From positions 352,721 to 416,720 of the forward strand of contig NZ_JAHYSS010000006.1 in the NCBI RefSeq assembly GCF_019802255.1: DNA of 64,000 nt, in the 5' to 3' direction. This DNA comes from Pedobacter polysacchareus (GTDB lineage: Bacteria; Bacteroidota; Bacteroidia; Sphingobacteriales; Sphingobacteriaceae). Shown piece by piece: positions 44,794 to 54,327 of the stretch; positions within the stretch are counted from its first letter, which is position 1; each line of letters begins with the position of its first letter. Below the pieces are notes generated by a model that saw nothing but the letters and a program-made list of their open reading frames with translations, was not told the origin of the DNA and ran no database searches. The translations under genes and the position numbers were made by a program.

Positions 44794-46389
44794 TTAAAAC
44801 CCTGCAGCAGCGGGTCTTTTCCCCTTCACATTGATGATCGTTCTACTGATTACTGGTTGAAGCGCAATCAGCACAATAGCAAACAAACAAATTGCAGCAA
44901 TGATTTCATAATAGTTTACACAATACTGGAGAAATGCTTGCTTTTGGACCGCTTTATTTAAGAGTCCGACTGCAACTTTTGCTGCTTCATCTTTTAACAT
45001 CCCATGACTGGACAATGCATTTTGATAGCCGGTTAATCGATCAGCAAAACCCAAATCAAGTACAGTTAATCCGCTCCTCATGTCATTATTATGGCTTCCT
45101 CTAAAATACAACTGAAAATAATTCATTAAGGCCAGACTCAAGCTGAATGACGAAAAACGCACCAATACCCCTACTGATGCTGCAGATTGTCCCATTTGAA
45201 CCGGGACCGCTGATACGATAAACATCACGATTGGTGACATCACCATGCCTACTCCCAGACCCTGCAAAAATAGCGGGAGGATAAAAGTACTGGCATCCGC
45301 TTCTGTTGCAAACAGAAAGCACATCAGCGTAAAAAAAACGGCTAATAGTGCAAAGCCAGCAACCCATAATACCCGCAGCATTTTTTGCAGAATTAAGAAA
45401 CGAATCGCAATATAGGAGCCCACAATAATCCCTAAAATATTAAAAATCATGAGTTCATTTGCGTGTAAGGAATCCATTCCCAATACCGTGATGAAGTAAG
45501 TACTGGTTAAGGTAAAAGCACCTCTGATTAGGTATAAGATCACTAAAAAAACAATTCCAATACTAAAATTACGATACTTGAATACGGAAAGATCAACGGT
45601 AGGACGCTTTAAAGCTTTTTGTCGCACAACAGACAGGACTGCTAAGCTGAGGATGGCCAATATACTGTAAACAATGCTCTGGTCTTCCAGCCAATCTTTT
45701 TGCTGGCCGTAAATTAACACATAAGCGATCAGGATCAGCATGACAACAAACAGTAAAAAACTAGCCCAATCCAATTGATATAAAGGTTTTTTACGAATCA
45801 GGTGCAGGCGGTTTAAAATTGAGAACAGCAAAGCTGCAGTCGGTAAAAAGCAAAAGATAATCGCTTTATACAAAACATTGTATTCAAAATTCTCCACCAA
45901 AGGCGCGGCAAATAATGCCGTCACTGGCGATACGCACAGAATCATTCCATAAAATATGGTATACCCTACTTCTCTGGAATGCTCCGATTTTAATCTTCCA
46001 AACAATAGCGTCAGACAAATGCTCGTAATGCCGCAATTGACAATTCCCTGTAAAAATCTAAAAGTAAAAACCAGCCATATTTCCCGGGTATGGTAACAGC
46101 AATAAGCGATCAGGATTTCGAGAACAATACAAATCAAGAGGTAATCTTTGGTAATGATACGTTCAAAAAAACGACGTTCTACCCCTGCAAAGCTAGCTAC
46201 TGCAGCATAAAATAGCAATAAGGAAAATTGCACATCTGCAGGTTCCATGCCATAATACCCGGCTGCTGCTGCCCCATCTGCAGTAGATAAGGCGAATAAC
46301 AATACCGAAGATAACAACAGTAATAGAATGCTCAGTTTGATGAGCCATTCCGGAACCCATGATTTAAAAATGGGCAGTGATTTACTCAT
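44794..46389 (-). CDS. MFS efflux permease, EmrB/DHA2-like
   Basis: 531 residues with about 14 hydrophobic segments, the DHA2 size. A loop with FRFLQGIVNCGITSICLTLLFGRLKSEH fits the MFS family. A C-terminal re-entrant portion contains LFLQGLGVGMVMSPIVMF and VPVQMGQSAASVGVLVR, typical of EmrB-like drug:H+ antiporters. It would export drugs or toxic compounds through the HlyD/TolC partners. It overlaps the HlyD-type gene by 8 bases. Confidence 0.9.
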   Translation of the reverse strand: MSKSLPIFKSWVPEWLIKLSILLLLLSSVLLFALSTADGAAAAGYYGMEPADVQFSLLLFYAAVASFAGVERRFFERIITKDYLLICIVLEILIAYCCYHTREIWLVFTFRFLQGIVNCGITSICLTLLFGRLKSEHSREVGYTIFYGMILCVSPVTALFAAPLVENFEYNVLYKAIIFCFLPTAALLFSILNRLHLIRKKPLYQLDWASFLLFVVMLILIAYVLIYGQQKDWLEDQSIVYSILAILSLAVLSVVRQKALKRPTVDLSVFKYRNFSIGIVFLVILYLIRGAFTLTSTYFITVLGMDSLHANELMIFNILGIIVGSYIAIRFLILQKMLRVLWVAGFALLAVFFTLMCFLFATEADASTFILPLFLQGLGVGMVMSPIVMFIVSAVPVQMGQSAASVGVLVRFSSFSLSLALMNYFQLYFRGSHNNDMRSGLTVLDLGFADRLTGYQNALSSHGMLKDEAAKVAVGLLNKAVQKQAFLQYCVNYYEIIAAICLFAIVLIALQPVISRTIINVKGKRPAAAGF

Positions 46390-47443
46390 GGTCTTTTTTA
46401 ATGTGAACGGTTGCGCTCATTCCAGCGTTTAATTTTGTTAAGGAGGCATCAGCACCTTCCAGACGAATTCTTACCGGAATACGCTGTGCAATTTTCACAA
46501 AATTACCCGTGGCATTATCGGGAGGTAATAAAGAAAACCTGGAACCTGTTGCGGCAGAAAGAGACTCTATTTTCCCTTCAAAGGACTGGCCTGGAAAAGC
46601 GTCTACTTCAATAGTTACCGGTTCTCCGGCATACATCTTTCCGATCTGGGTTTCTTTAAAATTCGCAATTACCCATTTTCCTGCGTCTTTATCCACGATA
46701 TAGGCAATGGTTTGTCCGCTTTGCACCAGTTGTCCGGGTTGAATCGTTCTTCTACCCATTTTACCGTTATAAGGGGCTAAAATCACGGTGTAAGAAGTAT
46801 TCAAATGGTTTCTTTTTAACACCGCATCTCTGCGTTGGATTTCAGAAACGAGTACTTCCGATTGCACTTTAATATCATTGGTTTTAGAAATTGCCGCAGC
46901 ATAGTCTTCTTGAGCAGCGTTGTAATCTGCTTGTGCCACCTCCAGCATACTTTGCATGCTTTCTAACTGCTGACGAGTCGCTGATTCCGCCTCAAATAAT
47001 TTTTTATAGCGATCATAATCGGCCTGCTGCTTCCATAGTTTTGCTTTAGCAGCCGCAATTTTCGACTTACTGGCACTTGCGAGCGTACTGGCCGTCTGCA
47101 CATTGCTCTGTAACACGGAAACCTGTGCTTTTGCATTGGAAAGTGAAGCTGCCGCTTCCTCTTGCTGCACCGTATAATCACTGTCATCAATCACAACCAG
47201 CGTATCTCCCTTTTTAACGTCCTGATTTTCGATATAACGAACAGATTTGATATATCCACTTACCCTTGCAGTTACCGGATTAATGTATTCTTCTACCTGG
47301 GCATCATTGGTTTCTTCATAACGTAAATAACTGAAGACCGTTTTACCTCCCCAGATCAGCAAAACGACCATCACTACAGCCGCAATGACCGTCGTGACTA
47401 CTGAAATTCTTTTATCTGTTTTATTTTGTGTTTGCGTGTTCAT
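46382..47443 (-). CDS. HlyD/EmrA family membrane fusion protein
   Basis: 353 residues. One N-terminal membrane helix (about 15-38), the lipoyl half VTARVSGYIKSVRYIENQDVKKGDTLVVID, a long coiled-coil hairpin (about 85-210), then the second lipoyl half ILAPYNGKMGRRTIQPGQLVQSGQ and a beta-barrel with GEPVTIEVDAFPGQSFEGKI. It bridges the permease and the outer membrane channel in the periplasm. Confidence 0.93.
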   Translation of the reverse strand: MNTQTQNKTDKRISVVTTVIAAVVMVVLLIWGGKTVFSYLRYEETNDAQVEEYINPVTARVSGYIKSVRYIENQDVKKGDTLVVIDDSDYTVQQEEAAASLSNAKAQVSVLQSNVQTASTLASASKSKIAAAKAKLWKQQADYDRYKKLFEAESATRQQLESMQSMLEVAQADYNAAQEDYAAAISKTNDIKVQSEVLVSEIQRRDAVLKRNHLNTSYTVILAPYNGKMGRRTIQPGQLVQSGQTIAYIVDKDAGKWVIANFKETQIGKMYAGEPVTIEVDAFPGQSFEGKIESLSAATGSRFSLLPPDNATGNFVKIAQRIPVRIRLEGADASLTKLNAGMSATVHIKKDHE

Positions 47444-47444
47444 A

Positions 47445-48785
47445 TTATAGGTTACCTACGGCTTTTTCTAATTGATAGTATTGTATTCTGGCATTCACTT
47501 TTGCCGTTGTCAGTTCAAAACGGGATTGCAATAGCTGGGTTTCTGCATCCAGTAAATCCGTCAATAAAGACAACTGGTTGAAATAAGTATTCTGTACAAT
47601 TCGATAACTTTCTGCAGCTTGTTTAATGTTTTCATTTGCCACTTCTATTCGTTTCAAAGACTCCGTATAACGGATATAGTTTTCCTGTACTTCCTGACGA
47701 ATATTGTCTTTCACTTCTTCGTCTTCTACTTCCTGCTGATGCAGTTTAATCTCCGCCACTTTGACCTTATGTTTATTGGTATAAAGGTTAGAAATAGGTA
47801 TTTTCAGTTTGATACCGGCCATACCATTGCGATATGGAGCAAGTGCATAAGGATAAAACTGGATCTGCGGATAGGCCAGCATATACTCTCCGAACAAGCC
47901 AACAGAAGGAAGGATATTAGATTTTACCTGTTTCAATTTCAACTCCCCAAGCTTTTGTTCTTTCTCAGAAATCTGCAGCTTAAAAGAATTCGATTGTCCG
48001 GCTGCAAGGTAATTGGCGAGTCCTTTGATTAAAACCGGATCAGTTTCCTGATCAGAAATGATAGGTATTAAAGGTGTATTATCAGCTCTGCCAATCAATA
48101 TATTCAGCTTTTGCTCTGCAATATGGATGCTGTTTTCAATTTCTGTCAGCATCATTTTTTGTTTTGACAAACGCAGTTCCGCACGCAGCACGTCGCTTTT
48201 AAGAACGGTTCCATTTTTATACAGGACATTGATTTCCTGCAGTTGTTTCTCCCTGTCTTTAATGTCTTGCAGCAGCAAATTCTGATACGACTGATTGCGG
48301 TAAACATCATAGAAATACACCGCAGCCAGGAAATGGATTTCCTGTTTATTCAGGTTCTTTTTGGCGATGGCCAGCTCAGTTTCTGTCTTTGAAGCGGCGA
48401 TTTCACGGTTGGTTTTACCCCCATTGTAAAGGTTCAGGTAAGCATCTCCGGATATTTTATAATACTTCGGCTCTACCGGAAATTGGGTTGGCGTATGAAA
48501 CAAACCATTTTCATAAATGGGCATTTTAAAGATATGTGCCAATACCCCATTTGCCGCTATTTCTGGCAGCCTTTCCGATTTGGCCACTTTAATTCCTGCT
48601 TCGGAAGCCAGCACATCGAGCTGTGTCATTTGTATTTTCCTGCTGTTGCTGTCTGTAAGCTGCCAAACCTGGCGGATTGAAAGTGGATTTCCTGGATCCA
48701 CAGGCCCTTGTGCATGGGTAAAAAGAGAGGATAAAAGAAGGGTCATTCCGCCGAGGAATGTTCTTTTATACGAGCTAAAATTCAT
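47445..48785 (-). CDS. TolC family outer membrane efflux protein
   Basis: 446 residues with a signal peptide (MNFSSYKRTFLGGMTLLLSSLFTHAQ). Two related halves of long helices and short strands are seen: LSIRQVWQLTDSNSRKIQM and SEAGIKVAKSERLPEI at the front; AGIKLKIPISNLYTNKHKV and YTESLKRIEVANENIKQAAE in the second half. This is the outer membrane channel of the tripartite pump. First gene of the efflux operon, one base before the HlyD gene. Confidence 0.92.
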   Translation of the reverse strand: MNFSSYKRTFLGGMTLLLSSLFTHAQGPVDPGNPLSIRQVWQLTDSNSRKIQMTQLDVLASEAGIKVAKSERLPEIAANGVLAHIFKMPIYENGLFHTPTQFPVEPKYYKISGDAYLNLYNGGKTNREIAASKTETELAIAKKNLNKQEIHFLAAVYFYDVYRNQSYQNLLLQDIKDREKQLQEINVLYKNGTVLKSDVLRAELRLSKQKMMLTEIENSIHIAEQKLNILIGRADNTPLIPIISDQETDPVLIKGLANYLAAGQSNSFKLQISEKEQKLGELKLKQVKSNILPSVGLFGEYMLAYPQIQFYPYALAPYRNGMAGIKLKIPISNLYTNKHKVKVAEIKLHQQEVEDEEVKDNIRQEVQENYIRYTESLKRIEVANENIKQAAESYRIVQNTYFNQLSLLTDLLDAETQLLQSRFELTTAKVNARIQYYQLEKAVGNL

Positions 48786-48848
48786 ATATATTATTTAATG
48801 CTACAAATTTCGGCTAAGAATTCTTTCTTTATTTTATCTAAAGTGACA

Positions 48849-48856
48849 TATATTTG
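48849..48856 (+). promoter_or_regulatory. -7 element of the AraC regulator gene at 48871
   Basis: TATATTTG, an exact TAnnTTTG box, 14 bases before the ATG at 48871. On the opposite strand, 48811-48804 reads GAAATTTG, one mismatch, a candidate for the efflux operon promoter, so both promoters may share an 85-base spacer. Confidence 0.6.
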
Positions 48857-48870
48857 TTCAAACCAGCCAC

Positions 48871-49701
48871 ATGGATCATAACAGTAAAGAAAGCCTCTTA
48901 TCGGCTATAGATGAACAGCCAAAAAGTACTTATGTATGGCACAGCAAGTTTGAAGACCGGTTTCGTCACCACCAACACTTGAAAGGTCAATTGACTTATG
49001 TAGAGGGCGGGGTAATTTTTCTATATGCGAACGACAAGTCGTACTTTTTACCTGGCCGTCATTACCTATGGATTCCTGCGGGTGTTGCGCACCACTTAGA
49101 ACACCGCTATCGCTCTGCGGTAGTAAGAAATATCTATTTTGCGCCTGATGGTTTAAATCAGGACCCTTTTTTTGATCGTATCGGCATTTATCCGGTGAAC
49201 AATTTGTTATTGGAAATGCTCAAATATTCTGAACTTTGGAATGGAAATATTGCGCCAGGCAGCCCTCAATATGATTTCTTAAATACACTGAAAAACATCC
49301 TACCGGACATCAGTAAACATCCGCTTCCAATTGTGGTGCCGACTACAGATAATGAGCGCCTGCGTCCTGCTTTACAGTACATTCATCAGCATTTATCGGA
49401 AGATTTGACTTTGGAGCGCATTGCCGCAGCAACCGGTTTTTCTGAACGCACCTTATCGCGTGTTTTTCTCGCTTCGCTGGACATCTCCTTTTTTCAATAC
49501 CTGAAGCTCGTCAGGATCACTAAGGCAATGGAAAAGTTATTAGAAAGCGATCTGACGATAAGTGAGATCGCTTATGAAGTGGGTTACGATAGTATCTCCT
49601 CCTTTAGTAACACCTTTTTCAAGATGACCGGAAGAAGACCTTCTTCGTTCAAAGCGCTGAAAACTGCCAGCCTCAGCACAGATGAGGGAATTACGCTGTA
49701 G
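48871..49701 (+). CDS. AraC family regulator, probable control of the efflux operon
   Basis: 276 residues. The N-terminal domain has the cupin-type pattern HHQHLKGQLTYVEGGVIFLYAN, then LPGRHYLWIPAGVAHHLEHR, a typical AraC_binding sensor. The C-terminal HTH has LTLERIAAATGFSERTLSRVF and ISEIAYEVGYDSISSFSNTF with KMTGRRPSSFK. It is divergent from the TolC-HlyD-MFS operon, the usual layout for a local regulator, but regulation of the pump is inferred from position. Confidence 0.9.
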   Translation: MDHNSKESLLSAIDEQPKSTYVWHSKFEDRFRHHQHLKGQLTYVEGGVIFLYANDKSYFLPGRHYLWIPAGVAHHLEHRYRSAVVRNIYFAPDGLNQDPFFDRIGIYPVNNLLLEMLKYSELWNGNIAPGSPQYDFLNTLKNILPDISKHPLPIVVPTTDNERLRPALQYIHQHLSEDLTLERIAAATGFSERTLSRVFLASLDISFFQYLKLVRITKAMEKLLESDLTISEIAYEVGYDSISSFSNTFFKMTGRRPSSFKALKTASLSTDEGITL

Positions 49702-50167
49702 GTTCTTCCGGATCTGGTTCGGTATGCAGTCTTTTTTGTTTCGGTCCTTGAGGCCAGATATAACAGGTAGACTGTTTTTTCCAACCCAGGCTTTTATAAA
49801 AATCGCCTTTACCTGGAGCAGCAGTCAGGTTTACGAAATGGTAATTGTCGCCTAGCTTCTCATTTAAGGTATTCACCAGGTATTTACCCAAACCATTTCC
49901 CTGAAAATCAGGATCCACAATGATATCTGCAAGGATGGCATAATACCTGCCATCGTCTATGGTTCTTCCAAAAGCAATCAGCTGATCATCTTTATAAATG
50001 AATAAAGTCCAGCTGCTTCTTCTAAAAGCGGCTTCTATGTCTGCTTCTACCCTTGTTCTCCAATCCACCTTATCAAATAACTCACATACGTAAGTCCAGT
50101 CGATCGTCGACAAATCAGGATTTATTTTGTAAGTCAGGTCGTTCACATCTATTTTAATCGGAGACAT
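49691..50167 (-). CDS. GNAT family N-acetyltransferase
   Basis: 158 residues from the ATG at 50167 (MSPIKIDVND); a TTG at 50197 would add ten. The GNAT signature ILADIIVDPDFQGNGLGKYL has the acetyl-CoA loop Q-G-N-G-L-G; FIYKDDQLIAFGRTIDDG precedes it and FYKSLGWKKQ closes the fold. Substrate unknown. Its 3' end overlaps the AraC gene by 11 bases tail to tail. Confidence 0.87.
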   Translation of the reverse strand: MSPIKIDVNDLTYKINPDLSTIDWTYVCELFDKVDWRTRVEADIEAAFRRSSWTLFIYKDDQLIAFGRTIDDGRYYAILADIIVDPDFQGNGLGKYLVNTLNEKLGDNYHFVNLTAAPGKGDFYKSLGWKKQSTCYIWPQGPKQKRLHTEPDPEEPTA

Positions 50168-50389
50168 ATTTAGCTTAAAGATTTTAATTGGGCACAAATA
50201 TCAACAAATAATCCATCTGTATTTAATAGTTTAGATAATTGTGGAAAAATCAATTTCCTGGCTAAAAGGCCTAGTTATCATCTGCTATGCGCAACAACAA
50301 GATAATTACTTTATTCTAAAAACAAAAACAGGCCCATGGTTTTTACTATAGAGAAAAAGTGTTTATATTGCACCATTAAATTAACGCTC

Positions 50390-52402
50390 ATGAATAAAAT
50401 CAAGTCCATACTGTGCAGTCTGCTGCTCATGACTTCAGTCTACGTCTTTGCCCAGGAAAGCGGCAAAGAAATCAAAACTCCTAAATTTGGGAAGATAAAT
50501 CCTACAGAATTTGACATTAAGCCGACGGGAGTTGATTCTGCTGCGGCTGGAATCGCCATCTTTGATATTGGACGTGGATGGTTTGAAATCAGTCCGAAAA
50601 CCAAGGATTTTGTCTTTGTGTATGAGCGTCATTGCCGGTATAAAGTGATCAATAAAAACGCGTATGATCTCGCAGACCTGGAAATACAGCTCTATAATAG
50701 CAACGGTTACGAAAGTACCTTAAGTAGTCTGGAAGCCTGTACCTACAATATGGAAAACGGCAAAATAGTTCCTTACAAACTCAATAGCGACGGAAAATTC
50801 TCCGAGAAACAGGATAAGAATTACACCTTAAAAAAGATGACTTTACCTAATGTAAAGGAGGGTTCAATTTTAGAATTTAAGTATAAGGTGACTTCCGACT
50901 TCATTTTCACGCTGAAGAACTGGTACTTTCAAAAAACTATTCCCGTGTTGTATTCCAGCTACAAAATAAAGATCCCTGATTTTTTTACCTATAAAACCAC
51001 AGCAGGGGGATTTGTTTTCTTAAACCCTAAGATTGTAAATTCCAATGAGTCAATCCACCTCCCAAGCAGCACGGAAAATGTGAATGTGAATGCTGTGGAA
51101 AGCACTTATATCGCTGAAAATGTGCCGGCACTAAAGCCCGAGCCCTTCATTACGACGCTAACTGATTACGTCAGCAAAGTAGATTTTGAGCTGAGCAGCA
51201 TACAGTACCCTGGACAGATGGTAAAAAACTATACCAACACCTGGCCGAAAATCGTAAAGATGATTAAAGAAAGTCAAAAATTCGGCGGTTTTACAGGCAA
51301 AAGGAGTTATCAAAAAACCTTGGTTCAACAAATCATAAAAGAAGAGAAAAACACGGACAGCGTGGTCAATTTGATCTTCAACTATGTAAAGAATAATATC
51401 AAGTGGAATAACAAAACTGACTATTATGCTTCTGAAAGTAATCCGAGGTCTGTCATTGATAAGAAAACAGGAAATTCTGCAGACATTAACCTGACGCTCT
51501 ATGCCTTGTTGAATGAGGCTGGCATTCCAGCTTCCCCAGTGTTATTAAGTTCAAGATCCAATGGTGCCCATTCGGGAACGCCGATGCTCAGTCAGTTTGA
51601 CAATGTGATTGTGGCTGTGCCTGCTAAAGGTGAAGGCCATATTTTTCTGGATGCCATCGATAAAAATCATGTTCCAGGGTTGATTGCTTTCGACAACCTC
51701 AATCATGAAGGGCTGAAAGTAGATTTAGAAACTGAGGCAGGCCTATGGATACCAATTGAACAACCAGAAGTGAGTAGAAAACAGATTACTTATGCGCTGG
51801 TATTGGGTGAAGATCATAAATTGACTGGAAAACGCTACGCTTCACTTACAAATTATGAAGGCTTGGACTTTCGCAATACCTACCAGAAATCTATAAATGA
51901 AGCTGCTTATTTAAAAAGTTTCAAGAGCGGTAAAACTGGTTTGGCCATAAAATCATACGAACTGCTCAATGTAAACAAACAAAATGAGGACATTGTGGAA
52001 TCTATGGATATAGAAATCGAGGATAACGTAGAAGAGGCGGGTAACCTACTTTACTTTATGCCATTACTTTATGATAGAACTACCGAAAACCCGTTCAAGC
52101 TTGAAGACAGAAAATTTCCAATTGATTTTGGTCATCCAACAGAAGAAATGTACCGCATTAACATTGAATTTCCAGCAGGTTATCAATTAGAGAAATTGCC
52201 AAAAAGCGAAAAGATAAACCTGGGAGATAATAGTGCTACATTTACGTTTTTAACAGCCTCAGAAGGAAACAAGTTACAGATCAGCAGCAAAATATCCATC
52301 AAAAAAGCATTGTACACTCCAGAAGAATATAAGGATATCCAGGATTTCTTCAAAAACATTGTGAGGAAGCAGGCAGAACAAGTGGTATTAAAGAAGATCT
52401 AA
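50390..52402 (+). CDS. DUF3857 transglutaminase-like protein with degenerate active site
   Basis: 670 residues from the ATG at 50390 (MNKIKSILCSLLLMTSVYVFAQ, a clean signal peptide); a TATATTG box at 50364-50370 lies between this and the in-frame ATG at 50336. A DUF3857 N-terminal domain (about 60-200) is followed by a transglutaminase-like core at about 330-440 in which the usual catalytic Cys is Ser363 (TGNSADINLTLYALLNEAGI) and the His is Asn405 (FDNVIVAV). It is therefore unlikely to be catalytic and may be a binding or scaffold protein. Two bases separate it from the next DUF3857 gene. Confidence 0.88.
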   Translation: MNKIKSILCSLLLMTSVYVFAQESGKEIKTPKFGKINPTEFDIKPTGVDSAAAGIAIFDIGRGWFEISPKTKDFVFVYERHCRYKVINKNAYDLADLEIQLYNSNGYESTLSSLEACTYNMENGKIVPYKLNSDGKFSEKQDKNYTLKKMTLPNVKEGSILEFKYKVTSDFIFTLKNWYFQKTIPVLYSSYKIKIPDFFTYKTTAGGFVFLNPKIVNSNESIHLPSSTENVNVNAVESTYIAENVPALKPEPFITTLTDYVSKVDFELSSIQYPGQMVKNYTNTWPKIVKMIKESQKFGGFTGKRSYQKTLVQQIIKEEKNTDSVVNLIFNYVKNNIKWNNKTDYYASESNPRSVIDKKTGNSADINLTLYALLNEAGIPASPVLLSSRSNGAHSGTPMLSQFDNVIVAVPAKGEGHIFLDAIDKNHVPGLIAFDNLNHEGLKVDLETEAGLWIPIEQPEVSRKQITYALVLGEDHKLTGKRYASLTNYEGLDFRNTYQKSINEAAYLKSFKSGKTGLAIKSYELLNVNKQNEDIVESMDIEIEDNVEEAGNLLYFMPLLYDRTTENPFKLEDRKFPIDFGHPTEEMYRINIEFPAGYQLEKLPKSEKINLGDNSATFTFLTASEGNKLQISSKISIKKALYTPEEYKDIQDFFKNIVRKQAEQVVLKKI

Positions 52403-52404
52403 GG

Positions 52405-54297
52405 ATGAAAAGAATAATATTGATGGCCATATTGGGTTTTGCCAGCCTAAATTTGACCGCCCAGGGAGTTTACGATGTGAGTAAAATTCCCGCAGCACTT
52501 TTAGAAAATGCACATTCGGTAGTTAGAAATGAGACGATGACCTATGAAGTAAAAAATATAGGCTCGGCCACCAGACAGTTTAAAGTTGCCATCACTATTT
52601 TAAATGAAAGTGGAGAAGGTCGTTCAGATTTTAGCGAGTTTTACGATAACTTCTCCAGTATCTCCAATTTAAAAGCAACACTATACGATTCGAAAGGCCA
52701 GAAAGTTAAAGAGTATCGAAATACAGATTTTAAAGATCAAAGTGCTGTTTCTGATGGTGCTCTATATGAAGAAAGCAGGGTAAAATATTTGCATTTCAGA
52801 CATACCAGTTTTCCCTATACTATTGAATACAGTTATCAGATAGATTATAAAGGTTTGCTTTCCTATACTTCCTGGATTGCTACAAACTCTTTTGGAATAG
52901 CGGTTGAAAAATCGGAATACACCTTTAAAATTCCTAAAGAACTCAGTTTTAAGTATCAGCATAGCAAAGGGCTAAAAACTGATTCTAGCCTGGTCAAAGA
53001 CAAGATGGAATACAAATGGTCCTGTATGGCGACACCAGCATTGGAATATGAATTATTAAGCACCGGGATAAAAACGGTTACGCCATGGGTTAGCCCTACC
53101 CCAAATCAATTCGAATATGACAATTCAAAAGCTAATATTGAAAATTGGAAAAATCTGGGCTCCTGGATATTTGAGCTGAGTAAAAATGGCCATACGCTTA
53201 CAGAACCAGCAAAGATTAAAGTACAGCGTATTGTAAAAGATGCAGGATCTACAGCAGAAAAAATAAAATTATTGTATCAGTATCTACAGGAAAACACCAG
53301 ATATGTAAGCGTTCAATTGGGCATTGGCGGGTTTAGACCAATCTCTGCCGAAAAGGTATCTGCAGTTAATTATGGCGATTGCAAAGGACTCTCAAATTAT
53401 ATGAAAGCCCTATTGGAAGAAGCAGGAATCAAATCCAACTTGGTTGTTATCGGTAACGGGATGCCTTCTCTGGATCGCAAATTCGCAAGCATGAACCAAG
53501 CGAACCACATGATCCTTTGTGTGCCCCTGGGAAAAGATACCACTTGGTTGGAATGTACCAGTAGCTATACTCCAGTAGGCTATATTGGCAAGGGAAACTC
53601 TGGAAAAACAGTATTACTGATAACGGAAGAAGGCGGAAAACTTGTAGAAACACCTGTACTTAAACCAGAGAGCAATTACATGAAAAGTAGCTCCAAAGTG
53701 CTGCTGCATGAAGAAGGATCCGCAGAAATCCAGATAGACAGTAAATATGCAAATGCACAATATGAAGATCAGTTGAGCATGCTGTTGATGGAACCCGTAG
53801 AACAGCGTAAAAGGGTGATGAATTCCTTCTCCATCCCAAATATGGAAATTAGCTCATTGAGTTATACCAGACCGGATAAGAACCTACCTGTGATCAATTC
53901 CAGTCTTCAACTAAAGAGTAGTCAGCTGATCACTAAAGGAGGAGACAAACTATTCTTGACCTTAAATTTATTAAATAGGATAGAAAACTCACTTACCGCT
54001 ATAGAGCATAGAAAAACACCTTTTGCGGTGCCGTATGGCTACATGGATGAAGATGAGGTAGTTTATACTATCCCTCAGGGATTCAAAATTGAGTTTGCGC
54101 CTAAAGATGTAGCGGTAGACTCTGAATTCGGAAAATATACGGCAACGGTGGTGATCAAAGATAACACACTGACTTACCAGCGTAAGATCGTCATCTCTAA
54201 TAAAACCTATCCTGCTGAGAAATACAATGATTACGTGGCTTTTCGTAAAAAGCTGCATCAAGCAGATAAACAAAAAATTGTCCTGGCTAAGCTATAG
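52405..54297 (+). CDS. DUF3857 transglutaminase-like protein, active-site residues present
   Basis: 630 residues. Signal peptide MKRIILMAILGFASLNLTAQ. DUF3857 domain at about 50-215, then a transglutaminase core with Cys326 in NYGDCKGLSNYMKALLEEAGI, His368 in NQANHMILCVPLG, and an acidic residue in TTWLECTSS. This is the usual triad pattern, so it is potentially active, in contrast to its upstream paralogue. Substrate unknown; the family is periplasmic or surface-located. Translationally close to the upstream gene. Confidence 0.9.
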   Translation: MKRIILMAILGFASLNLTAQGVYDVSKIPAALLENAHSVVRNETMTYEVKNIGSATRQFKVAITILNESGEGRSDFSEFYDNFSSISNLKATLYDSKGQKVKEYRNTDFKDQSAVSDGALYEESRVKYLHFRHTSFPYTIEYSYQIDYKGLLSYTSWIATNSFGIAVEKSEYTFKIPKELSFKYQHSKGLKTDSSLVKDKMEYKWSCMATPALEYELLSTGIKTVTPWVSPTPNQFEYDNSKANIENWKNLGSWIFELSKNGHTLTEPAKIKVQRIVKDAGSTAEKIKLLYQYLQENTRYVSVQLGIGGFRPISAEKVSAVNYGDCKGLSNYMKALLEEAGIKSNLVVIGNGMPSLDRKFASMNQANHMILCVPLGKDTTWLECTSSYTPVGYIGKGNSGKTVLLITEEGGKLVETPVLKPESNYMKSSSKVLLHEEGSAEIQIDSKYANAQYEDQLSMLLMEPVEQRKRVMNSFSIPNMEISSLSYTRPDKNLPVINSSLQLKSSQLITKGGDKLFLTLNLLNRIENSLTAIEHRKTPFAVPYGYMDEDEVVYTIPQGFKIEFAPKDVAVDSEFGKYTATVVIKDNTLTYQRKIVISNKTYPAEKYNDYVAFRKKLHQADKQKIVLAKL

Positions 54298-54315
54298 CAG
54301 CCAGGACAATTTTTA
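54278..54315 (+). terminator. Terminator overlapping the end of the second DUF3857 gene
   Basis: TTGTCCTGGCT pairs with AGCCAGGACAA around a 10-base loop that includes the stop codon, and TTTTTAT follows. Confidence 0.9.
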
Positions 54316-54327
54316 TAAAAACGCTTC

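Noticed and set aside
45101..45367. 88-residue minus-strand frame inside the MFS gene
   Set aside because: Alternate-frame shadow; Cys-rich and with no independent signal.
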